Positions 8,030 through 16,821 are shown, counted from the first letter of the stretch. The stretch: DNA of 64,000 bases from Lentzea guizhouensis (GCF_001701025.1 NZ_CP016793.1:5704001-5768000); one strand, 5' to 3'. Numbers and translations: made by a program. The notes: generated from the letters alone by a model not told the origin.

Positions 8030-8740
8030 TTAACTGGAGATCAAGGCGCTGGCGACGATACCTGCCCGCGGGAGGGTGCCCGCGGTGATGCGGCGCTGTT
8101 CGGCCGCGCGCAGAGCGGCGAGGACGGCGGGAGCGCGGCCGGGGTCGAGCCACCTGCCGCCGCGGCCGTCGACCATCCGCCACAGCATCGGCGTGTCCAC
8201 AGTGGTCAGTTCACCGGCGGAGGCCAGCGCGGCGAGCATGGTGGTGCCGCGGTGCAGCCGGTCGTGGTTCCCGGTCCACGTGCCGAGCGGGTCGGTCTCC
8301 GGCGTCTCGGTGTCGAGCAGACCGGCGGCGACGAGCAGGGCGGCGTTGTCGTAGGCGAACTCGGCGGCGGCCTGGTCGACGCGTTCCCAGCCGAACTCCT
8401 CGACGACGATCCGGCCGCCCGGTTTGAGCAGGGATGCGGCGTGCGTGACGATCGCGTCCAGGTCGTCGGCGTGGTGCAGCGAACGGGTGAACAGCACGAC
8501 GTCGTACTCACCGGTGACGTCGAGGACGTCGGCGTGGATGACGTCCACACCGCGTTCCCGTGCGGCCGCGGCCATCTCGGCGTTGCGGTCGACGCCGGTG
8601 ACCTGGTGGCCCAGCTCGGTGAGCGCGGCGGCGAGTGCACCACGACCACAGCCGGCCTCCAGGATCCGCGCGGGGGCCGGCGGCAGCAGCGGGGTCAGGT
8701 GGGCGAGGGTGTGCGGCACGGCCAGGGGAGAAAGATCCAT
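8030..8740 (-). CDS. Class I SAM-dependent methyltransferase
   Basis: The 236-residue protein has a methyltransferase-11/12 type Rossmann fold. Motif I is ILEAGCGRGALAAAL (about 26-40), the acidic residue ending strand 2 is in VTGVDRN, motif II/III includes YDVVLFTRSLHHADD, and motif IV is LLKPGGRIVVEEF. These bind S-adenosylmethionine. The acceptor is not predictable; the Leu-Arg rich C-terminal region (WRMVDGRGGRW) is probably the substrate cap. It is monocistronic, ending 51 bp before the MDR gene start on the same strand. Confidence 0.88.
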   Translation of the reverse strand: MDLSPLAVPHTLAHLTPLLPPAPARILEAGCGRGALAAALTELGHQVTGVDRNAEMAAAARERGVDVIHADVLDVTGEYDVVLFTRSLHHADDLDAIVTHAASLLKPGGRIVVEEFGWERVDQAAAEFAYDNAALLVAAGLLDTETPETDPLGTWTGNHDRLHRGTTMLAALASAGELTTVDTPMLWRMVDGRGGRWLDPGRAPAVLAALRAAEQRRITAGTLPRAGIVASALISS

Positions 8741-8780
8741 TCGGACGACCGTAGATCGTCGCCGGCCGCTGGACGACCGG

Positions 8781-9305
8781 TTATCCCACCGGCGGCAGCA
8801 CGTTCGCCACGAAGTGGTTCAACACATTGCCCCGCTGCGCGAAGTTCAGCACGACGTACGTCCCGTTCCGCCCCTGCCGCAACCCGACGCCCACCCGATC
8901 GGACGACCGCCACACCATCGCGGTGAAGTGCAGGACGTCGTAGTCGACGTTCTCAGGGGTCATTTCACGCGAGTAGTCATATCCGTGCGATTCGTCGTAC
9001 CAGTTGTCCAGCGCATTCATGGCGATCTTCTCGATCGGGCCGGTTCGCGCGCTCGTCCAGAAGAGGTTCTCGCCATAGGCGTTGTCCGGACGATGTTCGA
9101 AACTGCCCGTCTCGTGCAAGTGGTCGGCCCATTCCTGCGCCGTTCGGCTCACTTCGGAATCGAGCGAGAGAGCGGCGACACCGTGCTTCGCGCGGTAGGC
9201 GCTGAGCAGTTCCACGGTCGGCGCGACGGCGTCGACGGCGAGGGCGGGACTCGTCGCAGTCACCACGGAGGCGATCACAGCGATCACGGTGAGTATCGTT
9301 CGCAT
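8781..9305 (-). CDS. Secreted CAP-domain (SCP/PR-1-like) protein
   Basis: A Sec signal peptide occupies about residues 1-24 (RTILTVIAVIASVVTATSPALA), with cleavage near ALA-VD. The rest is one CAP domain: opening helix VELLSAYRAKHGV, the AQEWADHL segment, the conserved YGENLFW and HFTAMVWRSSDRVGVG, where the histidines and the GEN glutamate form the family's cavity. Bacterial CAP proteins are extracellular and of mostly unknown function; binding of lipids or cell-wall material has been suggested for relatives. Total length is 174 residues. ATG 9305 is preferred over GTG 9311 as it gives the canonical charged n-region. Confidence 0.85.
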   Translation of the reverse strand: MRTILTVIAVIASVVTATSPALAVDAVAPTVELLSAYRAKHGVAALSLDSEVSRTAQEWADHLHETGSFEHRPDNAYGENLFWTSARTGPIEKIAMNALDNWYDESHGYDYSREMTPENVDYDVLHFTAMVWRSSDRVGVGLRQGRNGTYVVLNFAQRGNVLNHFVANVLPPVG

Positions 9306-9568
9306 GGCCAAGGTTGTCCCCCGAACGGGTCATGTCTGGCAACCACTGGACGGCAGATCCCCATCTTGATAGGCGCTGCGTAGCCGTGAACTCGGCCGAG
9401 GGTGTGCCGCACGACACACATAGGGGTTGTGGTGCGGGTCACCCCTACGACCCCCTTGGGTTCCCCTCGACTACCCCGGTTGGGGCGCAAATTCACTCCA
9501 CAAGACGCTGATGGGCCTCTACCTTTGTGATGTCAGCCACGACACCAAGGGACACCAAGGAGCTTGGC

Positions 9569-9625
9569 ATGGACCACTACGAAATTCTCGCCGACGAAGA
9601 CGGACACGTCCGCGGATACGACTAG
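9569..9625 (+). CDS. Putative 18-residue acidic peptide
   Basis: The peptide MDHYEILADEDGHVRGYD is preceded by a strong AAGGAG ribosome site (inside the tandem repeat GACACCAAGG-GACACCAAGG) and followed, 17 bases after its TAG, by a 13-bp perfect hairpin. It therefore has every sign of a deliberate small transcription unit in an otherwise empty 380-bp gap. I know no family. It is too short for most folded proteins. It could be a leader peptide, a signalling or RiPP-like peptide, or the coding remnant of a small RNA. No modification enzyme or transporter lies beside it. Conservation in relatives would decide. Confidence 0.4.
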   Translation: MDHYEILADEDGHVRGYD

Positions 9626-9642
9626 ACCGCACACCGGCCGCA

Positions 9643-9677
9643 CCGCGGGGGAGTTACCCGAAGAAACTCCCCCGCGG
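9643..9677 (+). terminator. Strong hairpin terminator after the small peptide ORF
   Basis: CCGCGGGGGAGTT (9643-9655) pairs perfectly with AACTCCCCCGCGG (9665-9677) around the nine-base loop ACCCGAAGA. It lies between the converging peptide ORF and lacI, so it may stop transcription from both sides. Confidence 0.75.
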
Positions 9678-9686
9678 CCGGAGTGG

Positions 9687-10640
9687 TCACCCGGCTTCAC
9701 CGGTGCTGGCGCGCGCCACGAGTGTCGTGGGCAGTTCCCGGTGCTCGGCCGGACCGCCGTCCAGAAGCGCGGCGAGCAGGTCCACCGCGACCTTGCCGCC
9801 TTCCTCGGTCGGCATGGTGACGGTCGTCAGCGCGGGTGAGCACATCGCCGCGTACAGGATGTCGTCGAAGCCGGTCACGCTGACCTGCTGCGGCACTCCG
9901 ACGCCGACCGCCGCCAGGTGGCTCAACGCACCCAGCGCCATCAGGTCGTTGTAGGCGATGAACGCCGTCGCGCCGGTCCGCAGCGCCTGTTCGGCCGCCG
10001 TGACGCCGCCGGCGAAGTTCGGTTCGAACGACCCGAGCAGCTGTGCGCGCCCGGCCAGGCCCTGCGTCCTGCGGTTGTTCGACCACACCGCCGCGGGGCC
10101 GCCGAGGTAGACGTAGTGCTGGTGGCCCAACGACTCCAGGTGCGTGACGACCTGGTCCATGCCGGACGCGCTGTCCATCAGCACCGAGGACACACCCGGC
10201 ACGATCCGGTTGATCAGCACCAGCGGCGTCACGCCGGCCAGTTCGGCGATCTGCTCGTCGGACATCAGGGACGCGCACAGCACCACGCCGTCGACCTGGG
10301 GCGCCATCGTCCGCACCAGCTCGGCCTCGGTGAGCGGGTCCTCCCTGCTGTCGCAGAAGAACACCGAGGTGCCCGCCTCACCCGCCCGCGTCTGCACCCC
10401 GCGCAGCACGGCGGGGAAGAACGGGTTCTCGAGGTCGGGCACCACGATGCCGAGGTTGCCGGTGCGTCCGGTGATCAGGCTGCGGGCGGCGCGGTTGGGC
10501 TGGTAGCCGAGGCCCTGCACGACGTCCAGCACCCTGCGCCGGGTGGCCTCCTTGACCAGGCCCGGCGCACTCAGCGCACGCGAGACCGTCGACACGGAGA
10601 CCTGTGCCTGACGAGCGACATCCCTGATCGTGACGGCCAC
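9687..10640 (-). CDS. LacI-family transcriptional regulator (gab-linked)
   Basis: The 317-residue protein has the LacI DNA-binding headpiece (TIRDVARQAQVSVSTVSRALSAP, residues 4-26, with hinge helix PNRAARSLITGRTG) and a periplasmic-binding-like sensor domain (NLGIVVPDLENPFF, then AFIAYNDLMALGAL, then VSVTGFDDI). It would repress transcription and be released by a small effector. It follows gabT and the aldehyde dehydrogenase on the same strand after 58 bp, so it may be the operon's own regulator; that is inference. Length is slightly short for the family (about 330-340) because the C-terminal arm is brief. Confidence 0.9.
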   Translation of the reverse strand: MAVTIRDVARQAQVSVSTVSRALSAPGLVKEATRRRVLDVVQGLGYQPNRAARSLITGRTGNLGIVVPDLENPFFPAVLRGVQTRAGEAGTSVFFCDSREDPLTEAELVRTMAPQVDGVVLCASLMSDEQIAELAGVTPLVLINRIVPGVSSVLMDSASGMDQVVTHLESLGHQHYVYLGGPAAVWSNNRRTQGLAGRAQLLGSFEPNFAGGVTAAEQALRTGATAFIAYNDLMALGALSHLAAVGVGVPQQVSVTGFDDILYAAMCSPALTTVTMPTEEGGKVAVDLLAALLDGGPAEHRELPTTLVARASTGEAG

Positions 10641-10698
10641 CGCTGAATCATGGCAGTCGAGGCCGGGAGCGACCCACTCATCGGACGTGCTCGCCGGA

Positions 10699-12003
10699 CT
10701 ACAGCTCCAGCCCGGTCAGCACCAGCACCCGCGGCTCGGTCAGGTCCTCCATCGCCGCGCGCAGCCCCTCCCGGCCGGTGCCGGACTCCTTCACACCGCC
10801 GTACGGCATCTGGTCCGCGCGGTAGCTCGGCACGTCGCCGACGATCACGCCACCGACCTGGAGCCGTTGCGCCGCACGGAACGCCAGCCGCACGTCGGTG
10901 GTGAACAGCCCGGCCTGCAGGCCGTAGCGCGAGGCGTTGACCCGGTCGAACGCCTCCTCGACGCTGTTCACGCGGGTGAGCGTGACCACCGGGCCGAACA
11001 CCTCCTCGGCGTTCACCTTCGCGGTCTCGGGCACGTCGGTCAGCACGGTCGGCGCGTAGGTGCGGCCGTCGCGCGTGCCGCCGGTGAGCACGGTGGCTCC
11101 CGCCTCGGCCACCCACGCCTCGACCCGGTCGGCGGCGGCGTCGTTGATCAGCGGACCGACGTCGGCGGCCACGTCGAGCTTGTTCACGTGCTGCACAACG
11201 GCTTCCGCGATCGCGTCGTAGACGTCGGTGTGCACGTACACGCGCTGCACCGAGATGCACGACTGACCGGCCTGGTACATCGCGAACGTGGCGATCCGCT
11301 GGGCGGCGAACTCGACGTCCTGCCAGTCCGGTGCGACGATCGCGGCCGCGTTGCCGCCGAGCTCCAGCGTGACGTGCTTGCGCGGCACGCGTTCCTTGAT
11401 GCCCCACCCGACCGGTCCCGACCCGGTGAACGACACCACCGGCAGCCGCGGGTCCTCCACCAGCCGCGCGGTGTCCTCGTTGGACAGGTGCAGGACCGCG
11501 AACGCGCCCGCCGGCAGGTCCGTCTCGGCCAGCAGCTCCCCGAGCAGGAACGCGACCTTCGGCGTGGCGGGCGCCGGCTTCAGCACGATCGGCGCGCCGA
11601 CGGCCAGCGCGGGCGCGACCTTGTGCGCCACCAGGTTCAGCGGGAAGTTGAACGGCGCGATGCCCAGCACCGGCCCGCGGGCCACCCGCCGCACCAGCGC
11701 GAGCCGTCCCTCGGCGGCCGGGTCGGTGTCGAGGCGCTGCAGCTCACCGGAGAACCGGCGGGCCTCCTCGGCGGCCCAGCGGAACGTGGAGATCGCCCTG
11801 GTCACCTCGACCCGCGCCCACTTGAGCTTGCCGGAGTCGTCGTTGATGGCCTGCGCGAACTCCTCCGCCCGCTCGGCCAGGCGCCGCGACACGTGGTCGA
11901 GCGCGGCGGCCCTGCGGTGGGCGGGCAGCGCGGCGAGCTCCGGTGCGACCGCGTGGGCCCGGGCGACCGCGGTCTCGACGTCTTCTGGGGTGTGGAAGTT
12001 CAT
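10699..12003 (-). CDS. NAD(P)-dependent aldehyde dehydrogenase, probable succinate-semialdehyde dehydrogenase
   Basis: This 434-residue ALDH has the full catalytic set: N119 in APFNFP, general base E214 in LELGG and nucleophile C249 in AGQSCIS. It is 20-50 residues shorter than most ALDHs, mainly at the N-terminus. The start ATG overlaps the gabT stop (ATGA) and has AAGGAG ten bases upstream, showing translational coupling. With gabT upstream it most likely oxidises succinate semialdehyde from GABA to succinate, but related aldehydes from other omega-amino acids are possible. Located in the cytoplasm. Confidence 0.88.
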   Translation of the reverse strand: MNFHTPEDVETAVARAHAVAPELAALPAHRRAAALDHVSRRLAERAEEFAQAINDDSGKLKWARVEVTRAISTFRWAAEEARRFSGELQRLDTDPAAEGRLALVRRVARGPVLGIAPFNFPLNLVAHKVAPALAVGAPIVLKPAPATPKVAFLLGELLAETDLPAGAFAVLHLSNEDTARLVEDPRLPVVSFTGSGPVGWGIKERVPRKHVTLELGGNAAAIVAPDWQDVEFAAQRIATFAMYQAGQSCISVQRVYVHTDVYDAIAEAVVQHVNKLDVAADVGPLINDAAADRVEAWVAEAGATVLTGGTRDGRTYAPTVLTDVPETAKVNAEEVFGPVVTLTRVNSVEEAFDRVNASRYGLQAGLFTTDVRLAFRAAQRLQVGGVIVGDVPSYRADQMPYGGVKESGTGREGLRAAMEDLTEPRVLVLTGLEL

Positions 12004-13283
12004 GCGAGGAGTGCTCCTTCGAGAACGTCGAGGCCTTCGGCGAGCAGGTCGTCCGGGATGACCAACGGGGGCAGCAAGCGGATCACGTTGCCGTAGGTGC
12101 CGCACGTCAGCACGACGACACCCTGTTCGTGGCACGCCTTCGCCACACGGGCGGCGACATCGGGCGTGCGTTCGGTGAACTCGATGGCGAGCATCGCCCC
12201 ACGGCCGCGGATCTCGGCGATGACGTCGGTCTTCTCCGCGACCGCCCGCAGCCTGGTGAGCACCGTCTCCTCGATGCGGCGCGCGGCACCGTTGAGGTCG
12301 CGCTCGCGCATCGTGCGGATAGCGCCCAACGCGGCAGCACACGCCACCGGGTTGCCGCCATAAGTGCCACCGAGACCACCGACGTGCACGGCGTCCATGA
12401 TCTCGGCCCGTCCCGTGACGGCGGCGAGCGGCAGACCACCCGCGATGCCCTTCGCCGTGGTGATGAGGTCCGGCACCACGCCCTCGTGGTCGGAGGCGAA
12501 CCAGAAACCCGTGCGGCAGAATCCGGTCTGGATCTCGTCGGCCACGAACAGCACCCCGCGCTCGCGGCACCACTCGGCGACCGCGGGCAGGAAGCCCTCC
12601 GCCGGTGCGATGAACCCGCCCTCGCCCTGGACCGGCTCGATCACGACGGCCGCGGTGTTGTCGCCGCCGACCTGCTTCTCGATGGCGGCGATGGCGTTGG
12701 CGGCCGCCTCGGCACCGGTGAGGCCGTCGTGCAGCGGGTAGGACGCCGGCACCCGGTAGACCTCCGGCGCGAACGGCCCGAACCGGTGCTTGTACGGCAT
12801 GTTCTTGGCGGTCAACGCCATCGTGAGGTTCGTGCGCCCGTGGTAGCCGTGGTCGAACACCACGACCGCCTGCCTGCCGGTGACGTGCCTGGCGATCTTG
12901 ACCGCGTTCTCCACGGCCTCCGCGCCCGAGTTGAACAGCACCGACCGCTTCTCGTGCGTGCCCGGCGTCAGCGCGTTGAGCTCCTCGCACACCTCCACGT
13001 ACCCCTCGTAGGGCGTGATCATGAAGCAGGTGTGGCTGAACCGGTCGATCTGCGCGTGCACGGCCTCGGCCACCGCGGGCGCCGGGTTGCCGACGTTCGT
13101 GACGGCGATGCCGGAGCCGAGGTCGATCAGCTGGTTGCCGTCGACGTCGACGAGCAGCCCGTCGTCGGCGGAGTCGATGTAGAGGGGCAGCGAGGAGCCG
13201 ACACCCGCGGCGACGGCGCCCTTGCGCCGGGCCTGGAGCTCCAGCGACTTCGGGCCGGGCAGGGAGGTGCGCAGTCGGGTCAT
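12000..13283 (-). CDS. gabT: 4-aminobutyrate aminotransferase
   Basis: The 427-residue class III PLP aminotransferase transfers the amino group of GABA (or a similar omega-amino acid) to 2-oxoglutarate. The PLP lysine is K278 in TTAKGIAGGLPLA, with D249 and Q252 in DEIQTGFCRTG contacting the ring, and SGAEAVENAVKIAR (119-132) forming the phosphate cup. Length and motifs match GabT of actinobacteria. It is the first gene of gabT-ALDH, overlapping by four bases. The divergent partner is the broken pucR regulator, 81 bp away. Confidence 0.9.
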   Translation of the reverse strand: MTRLRTSLPGPKSLELQARRKGAVAAGVGSSLPLYIDSADDGLLVDVDGNQLIDLGSGIAVTNVGNPAPAVAEAVHAQIDRFSHTCFMITPYEGYVEVCEELNALTPGTHEKRSVLFNSGAEAVENAVKIARHVTGRQAVVVFDHGYHGRTNLTMALTAKNMPYKHRFGPFAPEVYRVPASYPLHDGLTGAEAAANAIAAIEKQVGGDNTAAVVIEPVQGEGGFIAPAEGFLPAVAEWCRERGVLFVADEIQTGFCRTGFWFASDHEGVVPDLITTAKGIAGGLPLAAVTGRAEIMDAVHVGGLGGTYGGNPVACAAALGAIRTMRERDLNGAARRIEETVLTRLRAVAEKTDVIAEIRGRGAMLAIEFTERTPDVAARVAKACHEQGVVVLTCGTYGNVIRLLPPLVIPDDLLAEGLDVLEGALLA

Positions 13284-13364
13284 GTGCTCAGCATGGTCCT
13301 GGTCAGCGCGGTGCGCAGTAGCTGAAATGGCGATCAGCTCGCTTCAGGATGTACAAACTGGCAC

Positions 13365-14307
13365 ATGCCCATCACGCTGCACGAGCTCGCGGTGACGTTG
13401 CGGTTGCCGGTGCTGGCCGGGGACGTGACGCGGCCGGTGGGGTGGGTGCACGGGACGGAGCTCGCGGACCCGACGCCGTTCCTGGAAGGCGGGGAGCTGC
13501 TGCTGACCACCGGGCTGAACGAACCAGGGGAGGACTACGTCGACCGGCTCGTCCGCGCCGGGGTCGTCGGCCTCGGCTTCGGCACCGGCCTCAGCCACGC
13601 GACCGTCCCGCCCGCCCTCGCCGACGCCGCCGAACGCACCGGCCTCGGGCTCGTCGAGGTGCCGCGCGAGGTCCCGTTCATCGCCATCAGCAAGGCCGTC
13701 TCCAAAGCGCTTGCCGCCGACGAGTACGCCGCCCTCACCCGCACCAGCGAGGCCCAGCGCGCCCTCACCCGTGCCGCCGTCCGCTCCGGTGTCGCCGGTG
13801 TCGTCCGCCGCCTCGGCCAGTGGATCGACGGCTGGGTCGTGCTCCTCGACGCCGCCGGCCGCCCCGTCCACACCCACAACCCGCGCCTGGTCCCCGACCT
13901 CACCGCCGGCCTGGCCCGCCTGCACACCCACGGTCGTGCTCGCGAAGCACGCCAACGGTTTCTCATCGTCCGAAGTGGACGCAGACCAGGTAGCCCGTGG
14001 CTACCGGGAGGCCCTGCAGGCCCGCGGGGCCGGCGTCCGCACGTTCGAGGACCTCGCCGGCCGCCTGGAGCTCCCGGCCGGTTTCGCCGACGCCCTGCTC
14101 AGCCCTCTCGACGCGGAAACCCGTGACACCATCAGGGTCTGGCTCACCCACCACGGCGCGTGGGACCCGGCGGCCACCCAGCTCGGCATCCACCGGCACA
14201 CGCTGCGCAACCGCGTGCGCAGGGCCGAGCAGGCACTGGGCCGCTCGCTCGACTCACCCGGCCTGCGCGCCGAGCTGTGGCTAGCGCTGCACCGCGAAGG
14301 TCAGTGA
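13365..14307 (+). pseudogene. PucR-family regulator with internal deletion and frameshift
   Basis: The N-terminal part (13365 to about 13940) is a standard PucR domain: ITLHELAVTLRLPVLAGD, then TPFLEGGELLLTTGL and VGLGFGTG. The C-terminal part lies one frame over (about 13936 to 14307) and is the PucR C-terminal helix-turn-helix (VRTFEDLAGRLELP, then GAWDPAATQLGIHRHTLRNRV). Together they give about 313 codons, whereas intact relatives have roughly 480-550, so a central segment of about 170-200 codons is gone and the frame is shifted. Translation from the start would read nonsense from about residue 192 to 14126. Position divergent to gabT suggests it once activated GABA catabolism. The 3' end overlaps the opposing dioxygenase gene by 27 bp. 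Confidence 0.8.
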
Positions 14308-15084
14308 GGCCGTGTACCCGGACGAGACGCTGCCGGACATGGTCGCCATCTGCTTGTCGACCCCGTCGCGGAACACCATGTCCTGCTGCAACGAGGACCG
14401 CGACATGTTCCGCACCGACTGGGTGTAGCCGGTGGTGCCGTAGACCTCCTTGCACGTCGACTCGGGCAACGCGAGCTGCGAGGTCGTCACCTCGTTGCCC
14501 GCCTTGGTCGCCTCGGCCAGGCTCGGGTAGACCTCGAAGTGGATGTGCGGCCAGCGCCCCGAGTACGCGCCGGGGAAGACGCTCACGAACTTCAGCTCGC
14601 CGCTCGCGTCCGCTTCCTGCACACCGCGCAGGAAGTTCTCGTCCTTCACACGGTCGGAGTACATCGAGTAGTCGCCGTTGATGTCGCAATGCCACAGGTA
14701 CACGGCGGCACCGGCGTACGGCTTGCCGTCCTCGTGCTGCACGGTCAGCTCGATGGTGAGCTGCACGCCCTCGGCGGTCCGGGTCGACGTGCCGAAGCTC
14801 GACCGGATGTCGGACCGCACGATGCCGCTCTGCGTCAGCGCGTTCGGGCCGTTGGAGCCGTCGCCGGGGAACGGGCCGGCAGTCTCCTCGGGAATCGCTT
14901 CCAGCGCACCGCCTTGAGCGGCGGCGGACGACGTGGTGGTCGTGGTGCTCGAGGGAGTCGTGGTGGTCGACGGGGCGCAGGCCACGAGGGTGAGGCCCGC
15001 GCCGCCGAACAGCGTCAGTGCCCGCCTGCGCCCGATGAGCGTGGCGAGGTCGTACTGGAGGCCGCGGTCGTGGTTGTCCGTCAT
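14281..15084 (-). CDS. Tat-exported lipoprotein with intradiol dioxygenase fold
   Basis: The N-terminus has a twin-arginine region (GRRRALTLFGGAGLTLVAC) ending in a lipobox cysteine at 36, then a Thr/Ser-rich linker (about 38-55). The rest (about 62-267) is an intradiol ring-cleavage dioxygenase fold: PEETAGPFP opening, VYLWHCDINGDYSMYSD supplying tyrosine ligands and GRWPHIHFEVY supplying two histidines for a non-heme Fe(III). The protein would sit outside the membrane, unlike classical catechol dioxygenases. Such extracellular forms are known in actinomycetes, where the substrate is thought to be a lignin- or plant-derived catechol. It is monocistronic. Confidence 0.87.
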   Translation of the reverse strand: MTDNHDRGLQYDLATLIGRRRALTLFGGAGLTLVACAPSTTTTPSSTTTTTSSAAAQGGALEAIPEETAGPFPGDGSNGPNALTQSGIVRSDIRSSFGTSTRTAEGVQLTIELTVQHEDGKPYAGAAVYLWHCDINGDYSMYSDRVKDENFLRGVQEADASGELKFVSVFPGAYSGRWPHIHFEVYPSLAEATKAGNEVTTSQLALPESTCKEVYGTTGYTQSVRNMSRSSLQQDMVFRDGVDKQMATMSGSVSSGYTASLTFAVQR

Positions 15085-15140
15085 GGCACCCAGACTGGGA
15101 CCGGTTCCTGTGAGGCGCCTGTGGAAGGCCTGTCCGGTAC

Positions 15141-16289
15141 CTAGCTGAACTCGGAGAGGGTGAACGCCGAGTGTTCGGGGCGGCCGGCGCCGGCGGGCAC
15201 GGTCTCACGGGCGCGCAACGCGGCGTTGCGGGCGGCGAGGGCCTCGGGCGTGCCCGGGAACAGCTCCGCGTTGCCCTCCTCGACCAGGTTCTGGTTCGCC
15301 TCGACGAACGGCCGCAGCTCGCGTTCGTACGCCTCGAACCCGTGCCCGGCCATGCGCCCGGCCAGCACGTACGCACCGACCAGCGCGAGGCTCGACCCCT
15401 GCCCGGTCAGGAACGACGGCGCGTAGGCGGCGTCACCGACCAGCGCGACGCGGCCGGACGACCAGCGCGGCATCCGGATCTGGCTGACCGTGTCGAAGAA
15501 CAGGTCGTCGGCCGACCGCATCGCCTCGACCAGCGCGGGCACCTCCCACCCGTCGCCGGCGAACACCGACGCCACCAGGTCTCGCTGGGCCCGCGGGTCG
15601 TTGAACGCGCCGAACGGGGCTTCCGCGCGGGTGAAGCTCAGGAACCCGTGGACCTGCTCACCGATCGCGTACAGGGCGGCCGCGCGACCGGGTTCGTTCC
15701 ACAGCACCGCCTCCTGCTCCAGGCCGAGGTGGTTGGGCATGGTGAAGCCCGCGAAGCAGTAGCCGAGGTAGCGGTGGAACTGCTCCTCCGGCCCGAACGT
15801 CAACGCGCGCACCGCCGAGTGCAGCCCGTCGGCGCCGACCACGTGGTCGTAGGTGCGCTGCAGACCGCTGCGGAACGTCACGTCCACGCCTCCCGCGTGG
15901 TCGTCCATGGCGACGATGCTGTTGTCGAACAGGAACTCCACGTCGTCGCGCACGGTGTCGAAGAGGACCTCGGCCAGGTCACCGCGCCGCACCTCCAGGT
16001 CGTGGCCGTCGCCGCCCATGAGCGACTCCGGCCGCAGCGACGCGACCTGGCTGCCGTTGGCGTCGAGGAACGTGATGCGGCGGGTGTGCACGTGTGCCTC
16101 TCGCAGCCGGGGGAGCAGGCCCATCCGGTCGACCACGCCGAGCGCGGTGCCGCGGATGTCGATCGGGTAGCCACCGCCGCGCAGCGTGTGCGACTTCTCG
16201 ACGACGGTGACCTCGAAACCGTGCCTGCGCAGCCAGAACGCGAGGGCGGGACCGGCGATGCTGGCGCCGGAGACCAGGACAGAGCTCAT
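15141..16289 (-). CDS. FAD-dependent monooxygenase of the PHBH/TetX type
   Basis: The 382-residue flavoprotein has the FAD-binding GASIAGPALAFWLRR (8-22), the DG-type motif VVGADGLHSAVR and the ribityl-binding GDAAYAPSFLTGQGSSLAL near residue 285-305. It should hydroxylate an aromatic or polyketide-like substrate using NAD(P)H and oxygen; relatives include TetX-like drug-modifying enzymes and oxidoreductases of secondary metabolism. ATG 16289 is chosen because GGAG lies six bases upstream. It is divergent from a MarR gene, with two palindromic operators in between, so its expression is probably induced by a MarR ligand, likely its own substrate class (inference). Confidence 0.88.
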   Translation of the reverse strand: MSSVLVSGASIAGPALAFWLRRHGFEVTVVEKSHTLRGGGYPIDIRGTALGVVDRMGLLPRLREAHVHTRRITFLDANGSQVASLRPESLMGGDGHDLEVRRGDLAEVLFDTVRDDVEFLFDNSIVAMDDHAGGVDVTFRSGLQRTYDHVVGADGLHSAVRALTFGPEEQFHRYLGYCFAGFTMPNHLGLEQEAVLWNEPGRAAALYAIGEQVHGFLSFTRAEAPFGAFNDPRAQRDLVASVFAGDGWEVPALVEAMRSADDLFFDTVSQIRMPRWSSGRVALVGDAAYAPSFLTGQGSSLALVGAYVLAGRMAGHGFEAYERELRPFVEANQNLVEEGNAELFPGTPEALAARNAALRARETVPAGAGRPEHSAFTLSEFS

Positions 16290-16302
16290 CAGCATCTCCA
16301 AT

Positions 16303-16357
16303 TAACTAACTTAGGTATCCTTTTGTGGTCGACGCAAGCATATACCTAAGTTAGGTA
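16303..16357. promoter_or_regulatory. Paired palindromic MarR operators in a divergent promoter region
   Basis: CTAACTTAGGTAT (16306-16318) and ATACCTAAGTTAG (16342-16354) are perfect 13-bp inverted copies. The right copy is itself a 15-bp palindrome, TACCTAAGTTAGGTA (16343-16357), and the left one is a weaker version centred on C16310. Centres are about 40 bp apart, nearly four DNA turns. The right site ends five bases before the marR start and the left one lies 17 bp before the monooxygenase start, so both genes are probably repressed by the MarR protein. Confidence 0.8.
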
Positions 16358-16362
16358 GGTAA

Positions 16363-16821
16363 GTGGTGGCTCTGGATACCGCGGCGATGTTGCCGCACCT
16401 CATGCGCCTGAGCACGGTGCTCAACCGCAGCCGGCTCGTCGAACGGGCGATGGAGCGCGTCGGCCTCCCGTTGGACCGTCCGGGGCTGACCGTGCTGATC
16501 ACCCTGCGGACGGCGGACCGGCCGCTGCGGGTCGGGGAGATCGCCACCCGGATGCAGGTCGCCGGCCCGCACGTCACGAGGCACCTGCACGACCTGGAGC
16601 GCGCCGGCCTGGTCCGCCGCGTCACCGACCCCGGCGACCAGCGCGCGAGGCTGGTCGAGCTGACCGGACCGGGGGGCGCGGCGGCCGGGCGGTACCTGGA
16701 GGCGGTGCTCGGCTCGTTCGCCGAGGCGATCGCCGGCTGGTCGCAGGAGGACCTGGCGACGTTCGGCAGTCTGCTCGGCCGGTTCGTGGAGGACGTCCAG
16801 GCGCACTTCGACGAGGACTGA
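16363..16821 (+). CDS. MarR-family regulator
   Basis: The 152-residue protein has a winged helix-turn-helix at about 45-110: the preceding TVLITLRTADRPLRVGEIATRMQVAG, the recognition helix HVTRHLHDLERAGLVRR and the wing TDPGDQRARLVELT with the conserved D-R pair. Flanking helices form the dimer interface. It most likely represses itself and the divergent FAD monooxygenase through the palindromes at 16303-16357 and is released by a phenolic or lipophilic ligand. Start GTG 16363 is used; a second GTG follows immediately, and the first residues are not decisive. Confidence 0.88.
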   Translation: MVALDTAAMLPHLMRLSTVLNRSRLVERAMERVGLPLDRPGLTVLITLRTADRPLRVGEIATRMQVAGPHVTRHLHDLERAGLVRRVTDPGDQRARLVELTGPGGAAAGRYLEAVLGSFAEAIAGWSQEDLATFGSLLGRFVEDVQAHFDED

